A stretch of DNA of 64,000 bases from Eubacterium coprostanoligenes. Lineage in GTDB: Bacteria > Bacillota > Clostridia > Oscillospirales > Acutalibacteraceae. Both the position numbers and the translations under genes were made by a program. Shown piece after piece: positions 16,813 through 25,765 of the stretch. The stretch covers positions 62,001 to 126,000 of the forward strand of contig NZ_FUWW01000003.1 of assembly GCF_900167205.1 (NCBI RefSeq), in the 5' to 3' direction. The first letter of the stretch is position 1; each line of letters begins with the position of its first letter. The notes beneath the pieces were generated by a model. That model searched no databases and was not told the origin of the DNA. It saw only the letters and a list, made by a program, of their open reading frames with translations.

Positions 16813-17048
16813 CACGCCTGAGGCTGTTGAGAAAGTTTCTGAATTTCGTTTTCTTGCGAGTGGAAGCTGTACGATTGTACCGCCCCCGAGCAAAAAACGG
16901 AAAACGCCAAAAAAGCTGTAAGTATCAAACTTACAGCTTTTTTAAAACCCCACCGTCAACACTTCGTGTTGCCACCTCCCCTTGCGTCAATGGGAGGCAT
17001 AATTCGGTTGATAATAATTGGCGTGCTTCAGGAGCTTTATCGACAGTC
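16813..17048. repeat. Hairpin-rich intergenic repeat, copy A
   Basis: About 235 bp related to copies at 46378-46606 and 42339-42640. Imperfect terminal inverted repeats GCTGTTGAGAAAG..TCTGAA (16823-16843) and its complement (17027-17047) enclose three hairpins: a terminator-like stem with AAGCTGTAAGT/ACTTACAGCTT (16912-16940), CAACAC/GTGTTG (16957-16971) and CCTCCC/GGGAGG (16975-16996). There is no ORF. The form is that of a MITE-like non-autonomous element. A further stem TTACCGCAG/CTGCGGTAA follows at 17049-17073. The rest of the 16.66-17.08 kb gap holds only the UPF0251 promoter. Confidence 0.8.
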
Positions 17049-17082
17049 TTACCGCAGCATTACACTGCGGTAAATAATGTTA

Positions 17083-17328
17083 TTAATCTACATTGTTATA
17101 AACTTCTCTGCCGAAAATTTCAATAATCGTGCCTGTGGTAAACTCTTCTTCCGATTCAACAGGGTTCATCGAATGCACCTTTGTTATGCGATATGTAAGC
17201 GCAGTAAACTCTTTGCTGCCGCCGTCTTTTAAAGCATAAACTCTCGGCACAAACAGAACAATCATCACCATTAAACACAAGGCTATAATCAGCCTCTTTT
17301 TAATTGAAATTTTGTAATTCTTTTCCAT
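17083..17328 (-). CDS. Small membrane-anchored protein of unknown function
   Basis: This is an 81-residue protein with a basic N terminus, one hydrophobic segment (LIIALCLMVMIVLFVP, about residues 14-29) and an exported C-terminal part containing ALTYRITKVHSM and GTIIEIFGREVYNNV. Similar short proteins with a YRVxK...F pattern are frequent in Clostridia without known function. Its ATG overlaps the stop of the upstream kinase-like gene by one base (TGATG). Confidence 0.6.
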   Translation of the reverse strand: MEKNYKISIKKRLIIALCLMVMIVLFVPRVYALKDGGSKEFTALTYRITKVHSMNPVESEEEFTTGTIIEIFGREVYNNVD

Positions 17329-17930
17329 CAGAGTTCCTTTACATAATTACAGATTATGTCACAAATCTTTTCTTTATCCATTTTTGAGGTTGAGAAGCAC
17401 ATTGTGTAGTTTGCCGCTCTGCCCCATTTTCCGTCACCGAGGAAATTATAGTATGATGAGCGCTCTCTGTCCTTTTGTTCAATATAACGGCGAACATTGC
17501 GAGGCTTATCCTCTTCATCACTCTGCATAAAGCGTTCGATTCTGTCCTCCATATCTGCACCGATGAAGACAGAAATAACCTCAACATCCTCTTTGCCTTC
17601 AAGGATTTTGTCTGCTCTTCTGCCAACGATAACGCACGGACCTTCATCTGTTGCAGATTCAATGACTTTGCGTTGAGCCTCAAGCACTCTGCCCGAATTT
17701 ACGGCACTGTCGATTGAATACGGGTCCATTACAACGGAAAAGAGGAACGAACGGGTCGGCTGTTCATCGAACATTTCAAAAATTCCGTCCTCAATACCCA
17801 AATCCCTTGACCTGTCACGCAGTTCAATCTCGTCATAATAGGCTATGCCGAGTCTTTTGGCTAGCATTTTGCCGATTTCTCTACCGCCGGAGCAAAACTC
17901 CCTGCCGATACAAATTGCATATTTTTTCAT
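17328..17930 (-). CDS. Cytidylate kinase-like protein
   Basis: This is a 200-residue P-loop protein of the cytidylate-kinase-like family (AAA_26 type). The N-terminal phosphate loop is atypical (GREFCSGGREIGKMLAKRLG, residues 8-27), followed by YYDEIELRDRS and CVIVGRRADKIL. These proteins are common in Clostridia beside the genuine cmk; their substrate is unknown. GGAGGA precedes the ATG. It is transcribed after the LOG-family gene. Confidence 0.82.
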   Translation of the reverse strand: MKKYAICIGREFCSGGREIGKMLAKRLGIAYYDEIELRDRSRDLGIEDGIFEMFDEQPTRSFLFSVVMDPYSIDSAVNSGRVLEAQRKVIESATDEGPCVIVGRRADKILEGKEDVEVISVFIGADMEDRIERFMQSDEEDKPRNVRRYIEQKDRERSSYYNFLGDGKWGRAANYTMCFSTSKMDKEKICDIICNYVKEL

Positions 17931-17953
17931 AGAACATTCCTCCTTGCTCTGTA

Positions 17954-18535
17954 TTATTTTAAATCCTTAACTGTCAAATTGCCCATATCGTCATTTTCGA
18001 TATAATCAATCATTTCGTCAAACTGCGTTTCGTCAAACACCTTGAAAAGCTGTGAGCAATTGGCTTTGATAAAATCAGTTTTGATAGAATAATTAATTGC
18101 ATCAATCATATGGTCATAATATCCGTCAATGTTATAAATTGCAATCGGTTTTCTGTGTCTGCCGAGTTGCTTCAAGGTGAGCACTTCAAAGAATTCCTCA
18201 AAAGTGCCTGCACCGCCGGGAGTGATGATGAAAGCGTCTGCCAAATCTTCCATAATTCCCTTGCGTTCACGCATAGTTTCGGTGAGAGTCATTTCATCGC
18301 AATCCCAATTTACGAATTCATCAAGATTTTCCTTGAAAAACCTCGGCACAACGCCGTGGATAATTCCACCGCCTCTTTTGAAGCCTCTTGAAGCTGCGCC
18401 CATTTCTCCCGTGCTGCCTGCACCGAACACAAGGCTGTGACCGTGACGAGCCAAATATTCGCCCATATCCTCAACAGGTGTTATGTATTTTTCGTCAATG
18501 GTTTTGCTTGCTGCACCAAAAACACAAATTTTCAT
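17954..18535 (-). CDS. LOG-family protein (cytokinin riboside 5'-monophosphate phosphoribohydrolase-like)
   Basis: Rossmann-fold LOG-family enzyme of about 193 residues. MKICVFGAASKTI opens the fold, the active-site motifs are GERKGIM-like MRERKGIMEDLADAF and PGGAGTFEE near residue 105. LOG enzymes hydrolyse nucleoside 5'-monophosphates to base and ribose 5-phosphate; older annotation calls them lysine decarboxylases. The ATG at 18535 is preferred because AAAGGG sits at suitable spacing, whereas the ATG at 18544 abuts it. Confidence 0.88.
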   Translation of the reverse strand: MKICVFGAASKTIDEKYITPVEDMGEYLARHGHSLVFGAGSTGEMGAASRGFKRGGGIIHGVVPRFFKENLDEFVNWDCDEMTLTETMRERKGIMEDLADAFIITPGGAGTFEEFFEVLTLKQLGRHRKPIAIYNIDGYYDHMIDAINYSIKTDFIKANCSQLFKVFDETQFDEMIDYIENDDMGNLTVKDLK

Positions 18536-18656
18536 ATATATCATCCCTTTGTTTACTATACTGATTATATGATAAGAATATCACGAAATTTCAAAAGGGT
18601 AAAGTATTTTACATAAAAATTAATAAAAAATTATATAATTTTAGTAATAATTTGTA

Positions 18657-18685
18657 TTGCAATAGTAATTGATAACCTATATAAT
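18657..18685 (+). promoter_or_regulatory. Promoter of the galT operon
   Basis: TTGCAA (18657-18662) and a perfect TATAAT (18680-18685) are separated by 17 nt, 32 nt before the galT start. No clear operator is visible. Confidence 0.65.
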
Positions 18686-18716
18686 AATAGCGAAAAATTA
18701 TGAAAGAGGTCGTATT

Positions 18717-20204
18717 ATGAATATTAACACAGCAGTTAAATCATTGGTTAGATATGCAATTGACAACGAAATGATTGAAAAATGGGACGAAATTTGGGCA
18801 ATCAACACAGTTTGCCAAGCACTCAATATAGATTCATTTGAGGACTGCGAGGCTGAAAACGCAGAGCTTGAAGACATTTTGGCTTCAATTCTTGACTATG
18901 CGGTTGAAAATGGACTTTGCGAGGACAGCGTTGTTTATCGTGACTTGTTCGACACAAAAATTATGGGACTTCTAACTCCGAGACCAAGCGAAGTGATTTC
19001 CAAATTCCAATTTTTGTACATCAGAGACAAGAAATCCGCAACAGATTACTACTACAAACTTTGCCAGGACAGCGACTACATACGCAGATACAGAATCAAA
19101 AACGACCTCAAGTGGATTACAAAAACAGAATACGGCGACATTGATATTACCATCAATCTTTCAAAACCCGAAAAAGACCCAAAGGCTATTGCGGCTGCAC
19201 TCAAAATGAAGGCTACTTCATATCCGAAGTGCTTGCTTTGCAAGGAAAACGAAGGATATATGGGCAGAATCAACCACCCTGCAAGACAGAACCACCGCAT
19301 CATCCCTATGACCCTTGGCGGAGAAAACTTCTTTATGCAATACTCACCGTATGTTTACTACAACGAGCACTGCATCGTTTTCAACGCAGAGCACACACCG
19401 ATGAAAATCGACAAGTCTGCATTTGCAAAGCTTCTTGATTTTGTTGAAAAGTTCCCTCACTATTTTGTAGGTTCAAATGCCGACCTCCCAATCGTTGGCG
19501 GTTCAATCCTCACACACGAGCACTTCCAGGGCGGTAACTACGAATTTGCAATGGCAAAAGCTCCGATTGAAACAAAGGTTACATTCAGCGGATTTGAGGA
19601 TGTTCAGGCAGGTATTGTTAAGTGGCCGATGAGTGTTATCAGAATCAAGGGCACAGACAAGGCAAGACTTGTTGAGCTTGCAGACAAGGTGCTCACAACT
19701 TGGAGAGGCTACACAGACAAGGATTCATTCATCTATGCCGAAACAGAGGGCACACCACACAACACAATCACGCCTATTGCAAGAATGAGAAACGGTCAGT
19801 TCGAACTCGACCTTGTTCTCCGCAACAACATCACAACAGAAGATTGTCCTCTCGGATACTATCATCCGCACCCTGAATACCACCACATCAAGAAAGAGAA
19901 CATCGGTCTTATCGAAGTTATGGGTCTTGCTGTTTTGCCGTCAAGACTTAAGAACGAAATGGCTGTTCTCGGCAAGGCAATGGTGAACGGCGAGGACATT
20001 TCCGCAAACGAAACCATCGCTTCTCACAAAGAGTGGGCAGAGATGATTATGCAAAAATACGACATCAACGAAGATAATATTGACGACATTCTCAAAAAGG
20101 AAATCGGCATTGTATTTACCTCAATTCTCGGTCAATGCGGTGTTTATTCCCGTGACGAAGAAGGCAAGGCAGGCTTCTTGAGATTTATTGAAAGCGTAAG
20201 ATAA
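18717..20204 (+). CDS. galT: Galactose-1-phosphate uridylyltransferase, class II
   Basis: The enzyme exchanges galactose-1-phosphate and UDP-glucose in the Leloir pathway. It has 495 residues, the length of the Firmicute class II (GalT2) form rather than the 350-residue class I form. Recognisable parts are CLLCKENEGYMGRINHPARQN near residue 180, GGSILTHEHFQGGNY near 270 and HNTITPIARMRNG near 350. AAGAGGT precedes the ATG at 18717; an in-frame ATG 48 nt upstream has no site and overlaps the promoter. It leads an operon with a PHP phosphatase and alpha-galactosidase. Confidence 0.94.
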   Translation: MNINTAVKSLVRYAIDNEMIEKWDEIWAINTVCQALNIDSFEDCEAENAELEDILASILDYAVENGLCEDSVVYRDLFDTKIMGLLTPRPSEVISKFQFLYIRDKKSATDYYYKLCQDSDYIRRYRIKNDLKWITKTEYGDIDITINLSKPEKDPKAIAAALKMKATSYPKCLLCKENEGYMGRINHPARQNHRIIPMTLGGENFFMQYSPYVYYNEHCIVFNAEHTPMKIDKSAFAKLLDFVEKFPHYFVGSNADLPIVGGSILTHEHFQGGNYEFAMAKAPIETKVTFSGFEDVQAGIVKWPMSVIRIKGTDKARLVELADKVLTTWRGYTDKDSFIYAETEGTPHNTITPIARMRNGQFELDLVLRNNITTEDCPLGYYHPHPEYHHIKKENIGLIEVMGLAVLPSRLKNEMAVLGKAMVNGEDISANETIASHKEWAEMIMQKYDINEDNIDDILKKEIGIVFTSILGQCGVYSRDEEGKAGFLRFIESVR

Positions 20205-21002
20205 ATGTATAATTTTCACAATCACACCTACCGTTGCGGTCACGCAACGGGCAAGGACGAAGAATATGTGCTTGAGGCAATTAAAAACGGCTACGAGGTT
20301 ATGGGTTTTTCCGACCACGCACCGTATTTGTTCCCAAAAGGTCACCACAGCGGATACAGAATTCAGCTTGACAAGGCGCAGGATTATGCGAACTCAATAA
20401 AGGCGCTGAAAGAGAAATACAAGAGCGTCATAGACATCAAACTCGGCTATGAGCTTGAATACTTTCCTGCTCTTTGGGACGAAGAAATCGAATACCTAAA
20501 GGGCTTTGAGTACGATTATTTAATTCTCGGTCAGCATTATACTGACAATGAGTATGAGCCTTTTGCACATTATTCAGGTCACGAAACCGATTCGGTTGCC
20601 GTTTTGGACAAATACATTTCGCAAGTCACACTCGGTGCAAAAACAGGTTGTTTCACCTACATTGCACATCCCGACCTCATCAATTTTACAGGCGACAAAG
20701 AGGTTTATCTCAAAAAAATGAGGAACTTCATCACCACATTGAAAGAGCTTGACATTCCGCTTGAATTTAACTTTTTGGGTTACACATCGCATCGCAATTA
20801 TCCAAATCCCAATGTGTGGAAAATCATTGCAGAAGTCGGCAACAGGGTTGTAATCGGACTTGACGCACACAAACCAAATGTTTATTCCGACAAAGAGGAC
20901 TTGCAAAAAGCAACGGAATTTCTTGCAGATTTAAATATAACGCCAATCAACCTCAACGAACTAAAATTAGTTAATTACAAGGGCGAATATGAGCAATTTT
21001 AA
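20205..21002 (+). CDS. PHP-domain phosphatase (histidinol-phosphatase-like)
   Basis: This is a 265-residue PHP-superfamily phosphoesterase. Metal-binding motifs are HNHTYRCGH at the N terminus, FSDHAP near residue 37, ELEYF near 85, TYIAHPDL near 150 and GLDAHKP near 226. Sequence places it with HisK-type histidinol phosphatases, but no his gene is near. Its ATG abuts the galT TAA with no separate ribosome-binding site and its end overlaps the alpha-galactosidase gene by 14 nt. A sugar-phosphate substrate is therefore possible (inference). Confidence 0.85.
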   Translation: MYNFHNHTYRCGHATGKDEEYVLEAIKNGYEVMGFSDHAPYLFPKGHHSGYRIQLDKAQDYANSIKALKEKYKSVIDIKLGYELEYFPALWDEEIEYLKGFEYDYLILGQHYTDNEYEPFAHYSGHETDSVAVLDKYISQVTLGAKTGCFTYIAHPDLINFTGDKEVYLKKMRNFITTLKELDIPLEFNFLGYTSHRNYPNPNVWKIIAEVGNRVVIGLDAHKPNVYSDKEDLQKATEFLADLNITPINLNELKLVNYKGEYEQF

Positions 21003-22296
21003 ACAATGGGCAAAGACTGCTCCGTGTGGCTGGAACAGCTGGGACTGCTTTGGTGCAGGGGTCAACGAAGAACAATTAAGAGCAAATGCCGACTATATGG
21101 CAAAAAACCTCAAGCAATATGGCTGGGAATATGTTGTTTGCGACATTCAATGGTATGAGCCGACCGCAGACAGCAACGACTATCACAATTTTGCAGAGCT
21201 TGTCACCGATGAATACGGCAGACTTATGCCTGCCGAAAACAGATTTTCAAGCGCCAAGGACGGCAAGGGTTTCAAGCCGATTGCCGATTATGTTCACTCA
21301 CTCGGACTAAAATTCGGAATCCACATTATGCGTGGAATTCCAAGACAGGCAGTTCACCAAAACCTACCTATATTAGGAAGCAAATACACGGCAAGAGATG
21401 TTGCGCATCACTTTTCCGTATGTTCGTGGAACACTGATATGTACGGTATGAAAAACTGCGAAGGCGCACAGGATTACTACAATTCCATCATCAATATGTA
21501 TGCCGAGTGGGGCGTTGATTTCATCAAATGCGACGACATTGCAGTTACGGAATTCAGAAAGTGGGATAATCCATATTCTGCCGATTACGAAATTGAAATG
21601 CTCCGCAAAGCCATTGACAACTGTGGCAGAGAAATCGTGCTTTCGCTTTCTCCGGGACCGGCGCTCCGCAACAAAGCAGACCACCTTTGCAAAAATGCAA
21701 ACATGTGGCGAATGACAGGCGACTTTTGGGATTTGTGGGAACATCTTTATGTTATGTTTGACAAATGCGAAGAATGGCAGGGAGTACGCAAAACAGGCAA
21801 CTATCCCGACTGTGATATGCTCCCGATTGGCAGAATTTCAAAGCTGTGTTCATACCACGGCAAGCAAAACAGAATGTCAAACTTCACAAAACCTGAACAC
21901 TACACCTTGATGTCACTTTGGGGAATTTTCGGCAGTCCGTTATTCATAGGCGGAAATATGCCCGAAAATGACGGCTTCACTCTTTCGCTCCTCACCAACA
22001 GCGACTATATGCAAATGCACAGAGAGGCAACAAATTCGCAGTGCGTTGAGAGAAAAGAGAAAAACAACAAGGGTTATATAATTTGGTCGGCACAAGGCAA
22101 AAATTGCAAATATCTTGCCGTTTTCAACACCGACACAAAGCCTAAAAAAATAAATGCCGACCTCACACAAATTCTTATGCCAAACACAGAATACACCGTG
22201 TACGACATTTGGCAAAAGCAAACAATCGGCACAGCAAAAAATTCACTTACATTAGAGGTTGAACCTCACGGCGCAAGGCTGATAAAGCTACAATAG
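20989..22296 (+). CDS. GH27 alpha-galactosidase-like glycoside hydrolase
   Basis: This 435-residue enzyme has no signal peptide, so it acts in the cytoplasm. It shows the GH27 hallmarks CGWNSWDCFG at the N terminus, YVVCDIQWYEP near residue 50 and the nucleophile Asp182 in FIKCDD, with a C-terminal beta domain. Together with galT this suggests import and cleavage of alpha-galactosides and feeding of galactose into the Leloir pathway. Other GH27 activities (N-acetylgalactosaminidase, isomalto-dextranase) cannot be excluded. Confidence 0.9.
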   Translation: MSNFKQWAKTAPCGWNSWDCFGAGVNEEQLRANADYMAKNLKQYGWEYVVCDIQWYEPTADSNDYHNFAELVTDEYGRLMPAENRFSSAKDGKGFKPIADYVHSLGLKFGIHIMRGIPRQAVHQNLPILGSKYTARDVAHHFSVCSWNTDMYGMKNCEGAQDYYNSIINMYAEWGVDFIKCDDIAVTEFRKWDNPYSADYEIEMLRKAIDNCGREIVLSLSPGPALRNKADHLCKNANMWRMTGDFWDLWEHLYVMFDKCEEWQGVRKTGNYPDCDMLPIGRISKLCSYHGKQNRMSNFTKPEHYTLMSLWGIFGSPLFIGGNMPENDGFTLSLLTNSDYMQMHREATNSQCVERKEKNNKGYIIWSAQGKNCKYLAVFNTDTKPKKINADLTQILMPNTEYTVYDIWQKQTIGTAKNSLTLEVEPHGARLIKLQ

Positions 22297-22297
22297 C

Positions 22298-22342
22298 AAA
22301 ACACCACGACAGTAGAAATTCCTACCGCCGTGGTGTTTTTAT
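22298..22342. terminator. Bidirectional terminator after the galT operon
   Basis: AACACCACG (22300-22308) pairs with CGTGGTGTT (22328-22336), with an inner GTAG/CTAC pair and a plus-side T-tract. It separates the operon from the convergent M28 peptidase gene. Confidence 0.85.
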
Positions 22343-22352
22343 TTTTAATTGC

Positions 22353-23705
22353 TTATTTTGCTTTCTTTTGTGGGCCGTTGTATCCGTTTGTTTCTTGGAA
22401 CTTTGCAATTTTGTCAATTACCGACAATACAACATCAAAGCCCTGACCTACCGTATCTTCGGAGAAGCGTTCAGGCATATCTCTCCAAGTGTGATAATAA
22501 TATGTAAGCATCGGGTTTTGAGCGGCAAATGTAACCGACTTAATGCCTGCTCTTGTCATAGGAGTTGAGTCGCAACCGCCTACAGGGTTGTGAATGCAAC
22601 CGTTTGTCTTTGACTGAATACCCATTTCGTTGAAAGTATCCTTGAACATCTTTTCCATATCGGTATCAAATCTAACGCCCTGCCAATCGTCTTTGATAAC
22701 AACCTCAAAATAGTCCTTATCGGCAACGGAGTCGATATTGATATTCCAAGCGTTCTTTGTCATATCGTCAAAACGGTGTTCCTGCGCAAAGTACATTGAA
22801 CCACGAAGTCCTGCTTCTTCCGAGCCGATGTTTGCATCAATAATACGGCAGTTCTTTGGCATCTTTTCAGGATGTTCCTTGAAATACTTGATAACAGCAT
22901 AGCTGATGCCGATACCTGTTGCATTGTCCATAGCGCCACGAGATGCGTTTCTTGGATTAGGGTCGCCCCACATAACAACAAAAAGTGAACCGATAGCTGT
23001 CACAATAGGAACAAAGTTCATTGCAAACATAAGATTTTGATAAACCTGTGAAGCAAAGAACTTTTCTGTCCAAGCTGTGCCGGCAAAATCGCAAATATTT
23101 GCAACTGACATAAAGATTGAGAAAAGTGCAATAAAGAAAAAGCAAATTGCACCGAAGCCAACCTTGCCGTATGTGGCAATAAGTCCCATAACCGGTTTTG
23201 TGTCCTTATACTTATATGCGTGCTCGCTGTGACGCCAACACCAAGATGTATCTGTGTGTCCGGAAAGAATGATTGTGTAGTCATACTTGCCGTCCTCCGG
23301 TTCTAAAATACCAAGAGTGTTACGGCTGATTTCCTGTGGGAAGAACATATCAAACCAAGTTTTGTAGAAAAAACAACTCATAACAAGCCAAACGATTGTA
23401 ATAATGCTCAAAGCGGCAAGTGCATGCCACAATCCGTCAAAATGACAGGCATTTGCAATGATTGCACCGATGCTTATAATAACGCCCGACCAGCCTGCAT
23501 ATGACAAACCGCCGATTGATGAACGAGGCGAAACCGCAAACTCTTCGGTTTTAGGTTCAATTCCGATTTCACGGAGCTTTTCGCCCATATATTCGTGAAG
23601 TTTGATTTCACCATCTGTACCCGGCAAACGAGAGCCGATTTTATGAGCTGCATGTTCAACTATGCTCATCGCTTCTCGGGCATACTTTTTGTTTTCTTCT
23701 TTCAT
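22353..23705 (-). CDS. M28-family metallopeptidase with membrane-spanning insert
   Basis: This is a 450-residue zinc peptidase of the aminopeptidase/PSMA type. Metal and catalytic residues are visible in LSGHTDTSW (about 150), RGAMDNATG (about 263), IGSEEAGLRG (about 297), NIDSVAD (about 330) and YYYHTWRD (about 408). Two hydrophobic hairpins interrupt the fold: about 70-115 (before the first His) and about 178-248 (between the first His and the bridging Asp). The enzyme is therefore probably membrane embedded. A GGAGGT precedes the start. Its substrate is unknown. Confidence 0.85.
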   Translation of the reverse strand: MKEENKKYAREAMSIVEHAAHKIGSRLPGTDGEIKLHEYMGEKLREIGIEPKTEEFAVSPRSSIGGLSYAGWSGVIISIGAIIANACHFDGLWHALAALSIITIVWLVMSCFFYKTWFDMFFPQEISRNTLGILEPEDGKYDYTIILSGHTDTSWCWRHSEHAYKYKDTKPVMGLIATYGKVGFGAICFFFIALFSIFMSVANICDFAGTAWTEKFFASQVYQNLMFAMNFVPIVTAIGSLFVVMWGDPNPRNASRGAMDNATGIGISYAVIKYFKEHPEKMPKNCRIIDANIGSEEAGLRGSMYFAQEHRFDDMTKNAWNINIDSVADKDYFEVVIKDDWQGVRFDTDMEKMFKDTFNEMGIQSKTNGCIHNPVGGCDSTPMTRAGIKSVTFAAQNPMLTYYYHTWRDMPERFSEDTVGQGFDVVLSVIDKIAKFQETNGYNGPQKKAK

Positions 23706-23830
23706 ACAAATTTACCTCCGTAGCATTTAAAAATACTATATATATTCTAACATTAATACAAAGTTTATGCAATATAAATATAAGGATGAAAAAATTTTAT
23801 ACTTCTTCATCCTTATCCATTCTATATATT

Positions 23831-24304
23831 TTATCTAAAACCTATAACAAGATAGCTTTTGTTGAGTTGGTTCAAATTCGTCATTTCAAACTTTCCTGTT
23901 GCACTTGCATTTTTTATTTCAATCTCATCTCCGTCAAGCGTCAAACCGTAGGTACTGCCGTTGATTGTTGCAAATCCAAAATAATTATAGTGCAAATTAT
24001 TACTATAATCCGACAAGCCAACCGGATAATTTGTTGAAAAAACAATGCACACAGTAGGTTCAAATCCCATATTCAGTGTTATTCTTCTTGTGTCGCTGCC
24101 GTTTCCAAGATATGACGCAAAGCCAATCGGATTGCTCCACTCTTTTTTCTGCTGTGCAGTGACATGCTTTGAAATGTTCCAAATGTGCTCGCTGATAGTT
24201 TTGTCCAAAATCTCGTTATCTCTGTTAAAATCCTCCATTTTTGGCACATCCGAGCCTATCCATTGATTAAGTTCAAGGTCTCCTGTTTTGTTTGTACTGC
24301 CCAT
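23831..24304 (-). CDS. Phage tail fibre-like protein
   Basis: This 157-residue protein opens with the pattern STNKTGDLELNQWIGSDVPKMEDFNRDN, typical of the N terminus of clostridial phage tail fibres, where it attaches to the baseplate. The C-terminal part is beta-rich and ends YLVIGFR. It is short for a fibre and is the last gene of the PBSX-like cluster (XkdV position). It would carry receptor-binding function. Confidence 0.75.
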   Translation of the reverse strand: MGSTNKTGDLELNQWIGSDVPKMEDFNRDNEILDKTISEHIWNISKHVTAQQKKEWSNPIGFASYLGNGSDTRRITLNMGFEPTVCIVFSTNYPVGLSDYSNNLHYNYFGFATINGSTYGLTLDGDEIEIKNASATGKFEMTNLNQLNKSYLVIGFR

Positions 24305-24308
24305 AAAT

Positions 24309-24722
24309 TCACCTGCTTTCTGTCATTGTCCACCTGAGATCTCGATTTTCAATCCTGTCCCAAGTGAGTCCCTCATTGTCGATAAAACTCCACGGTTTGC
24401 CTGTGCCGTTTAAATAAAAATCAAACGCAAGTCCAAACCAACCGTTAAAAATTTTGCCGACCGTATCAATATCGTATTTTGAAATTATAATTTTTCTGCC
24501 GTCAAACCTATATTCAATCCCGTCAAAAGCCTGTGCAATGCTTTCGCTGTCGGGCACATTAAAAACATTCACCGCCGTTGCACCCTTAATTTTGTGCAAA
24601 TATTCCGACAGCCTTTCAATTTGCTCTGAAACCGCCACGATTTCGGCAAGCACCAAATTATCAGAAGCGTCAATCTTTGCAACCGAATACAGGTGTTTCA
24701 ATCGGTCAAGCACTGTTTTCAT
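24309..24722 (-). CDS. Phage tail protein, XkdU/YmfQ-like (DUF2313)
   Basis: A 137-residue protein in the XkdU position after the baseplate J homologue. The pattern LDRLKHLYSV, then LSEYLHKIKGATAVNVF and a closing WTMTESR fits small Firmicute baseplate proteins. I choose the ATG at 24722 because GAGGA has 7-nt spacing there; the ATG at 24728 is in frame. The gene overlaps the upstream one by 17 nt. Confidence 0.65.
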   Translation of the reverse strand: MKTVLDRLKHLYSVAKIDASDNLVLAEIVAVSEQIERLSEYLHKIKGATAVNVFNVPDSESIAQAFDGIEYRFDGRKIIISKYDIDTVGKIFNGWFGLAFDFYLNGTGKPWSFIDNEGLTWDRIENRDLRWTMTESR

Positions 24723-25506
24723 CGGCATTCCTCACTTCAAATTCAAAATTAAACAGAGTGAAAAGCGACAATACATCCCGAACTCTTTGTTCCAAATCGG
24801 TTGAAACGGTTTTATCCCTCGTTTTCAAAACGCAAACAAGCTTGGCATTTTCCCTTATGATGTCGCACCCGATTACCTCGTCAAAGGTCATAATTCTGCC
24901 CTTCAAAAATTCCACATTTACACCGTTTGCCGGATACATAAGAGCGTCCTTAATCCTCAAACGAAGTGCCTCATCGTTTTCGTCATCGCATCCGCCAATA
25001 AAACTCACACGATTTTCAACCATCGCAATACCGCTTGGCGGATTCACCATAACAGATACCTCGCCATACGAGGCATTGTATTCTTCACCGCAAAACAACG
25101 CTTCCGCCCTGACGGAAACTGCTGTTTCGCCCGTACGAATAATCCCCTGTTCAAGAGTTTTGTACTGAATATACTTATACCCCTTCTTTGAGCAAACAAC
25201 ACCTTCGGGAATGACAGTGTCTTTTTCTCTGACCCCATCAATCAAAAATGTAATTTCGCCAACCGCCTTGCTCGCCTTTTTTCGCACAACAGAACATTCT
25301 GTTGCAATTCGGTCAAGATATTCTCCGGTTGCCGTCATCCACGCCGATTGCCTGAGCAAATATTCGCCCGCAACATACAAATTGAACAATTCGGTTGCAA
25401 TTGCCTTTAATCTTATTCCCGATTCACCATTCATATCGAGCACTTCGCCCGACTGCTCAAAATATGTTGTTTTCATATTTTCAAGTATTTCGTTATAACT
25501 AATCAA
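24706..25506 (-). CDS. Baseplate J-like protein (XkdT-like)
   Basis: A 266-residue homologue of gpJ/XkdT, the baseplate wedge protein of contractile tails. SGIRLKAIATELFNLY and LRQSAWMTATGEYLDRIA near the N terminus and the NDEALRLRIKDAL segment near residue 180 are family landmarks. It is shorter than XkdT (about 350). It overlaps XkdS by 8 nt. Confidence 0.85.
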   Translation of the reverse strand: MISYNEILENMKTTYFEQSGEVLDMNGESGIRLKAIATELFNLYVAGEYLLRQSAWMTATGEYLDRIATECSVVRKKASKAVGEITFLIDGVREKDTVIPEGVVCSKKGYKYIQYKTLEQGIIRTGETAVSVRAEALFCGEEYNASYGEVSVMVNPPSGIAMVENRVSFIGGCDDENDEALRLRIKDALMYPANGVNVEFLKGRIMTFDEVIGCDIIRENAKLVCVLKTRDKTVSTDLEQRVRDVLSLFTLFNFEFEVRNADENSA

Positions 25507-25765
25507 AATTCACTGTCACCGTCCTTATTTTTCCGTTCACCGTCACAACAAAGCTCACATCAAATTTGTTTTTTGCAACAGATTTGACAAACACACCGTC
25601 AAGCCCTGCAACGCTTTGCCTTGCATATGCCAAAATTTCCGCACAGGATTGCTCCATATTTATTTTTGAGCCAAAATTTTTGTCCGCATAAAACTCGCCT
25701 CGCTTGACCGCAAAGCATCTTACGGCATTTTTCAATATGTCGTCAATAACATCATTGTCATTCAT
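25499..25765 (-). CDS. XkdS-like baseplate protein (DUF2634-like), short
   Basis: An 88-residue protein similar to gp25/XkdS-type baseplate proteins: DDILKNAVRCFAVKRGEFYADKNFGS and AEILAYARQSVAGLDGVFV. It is shorter than typical family members (about 130). GGGGAG precedes the ATG. It overlaps both neighbours by 8 nt. Confidence 0.75.
   Translation of the reverse strand: MNDNDVIDDILKNAVRCFAVKRGEFYADKNFGSKINMEQSCAEILAYARQSVAGLDGVFVKSVAKNKFDVSFVVTVNGKIRTVTVNFD

Noticed and set aside
16813-17048. CRISPR array or integron attC sites at the hairpin repeats
   Set aside because: The copies are dispersed singly, 230-300 bp long and internally structured, with no regular spacers, cas genes or integrase.
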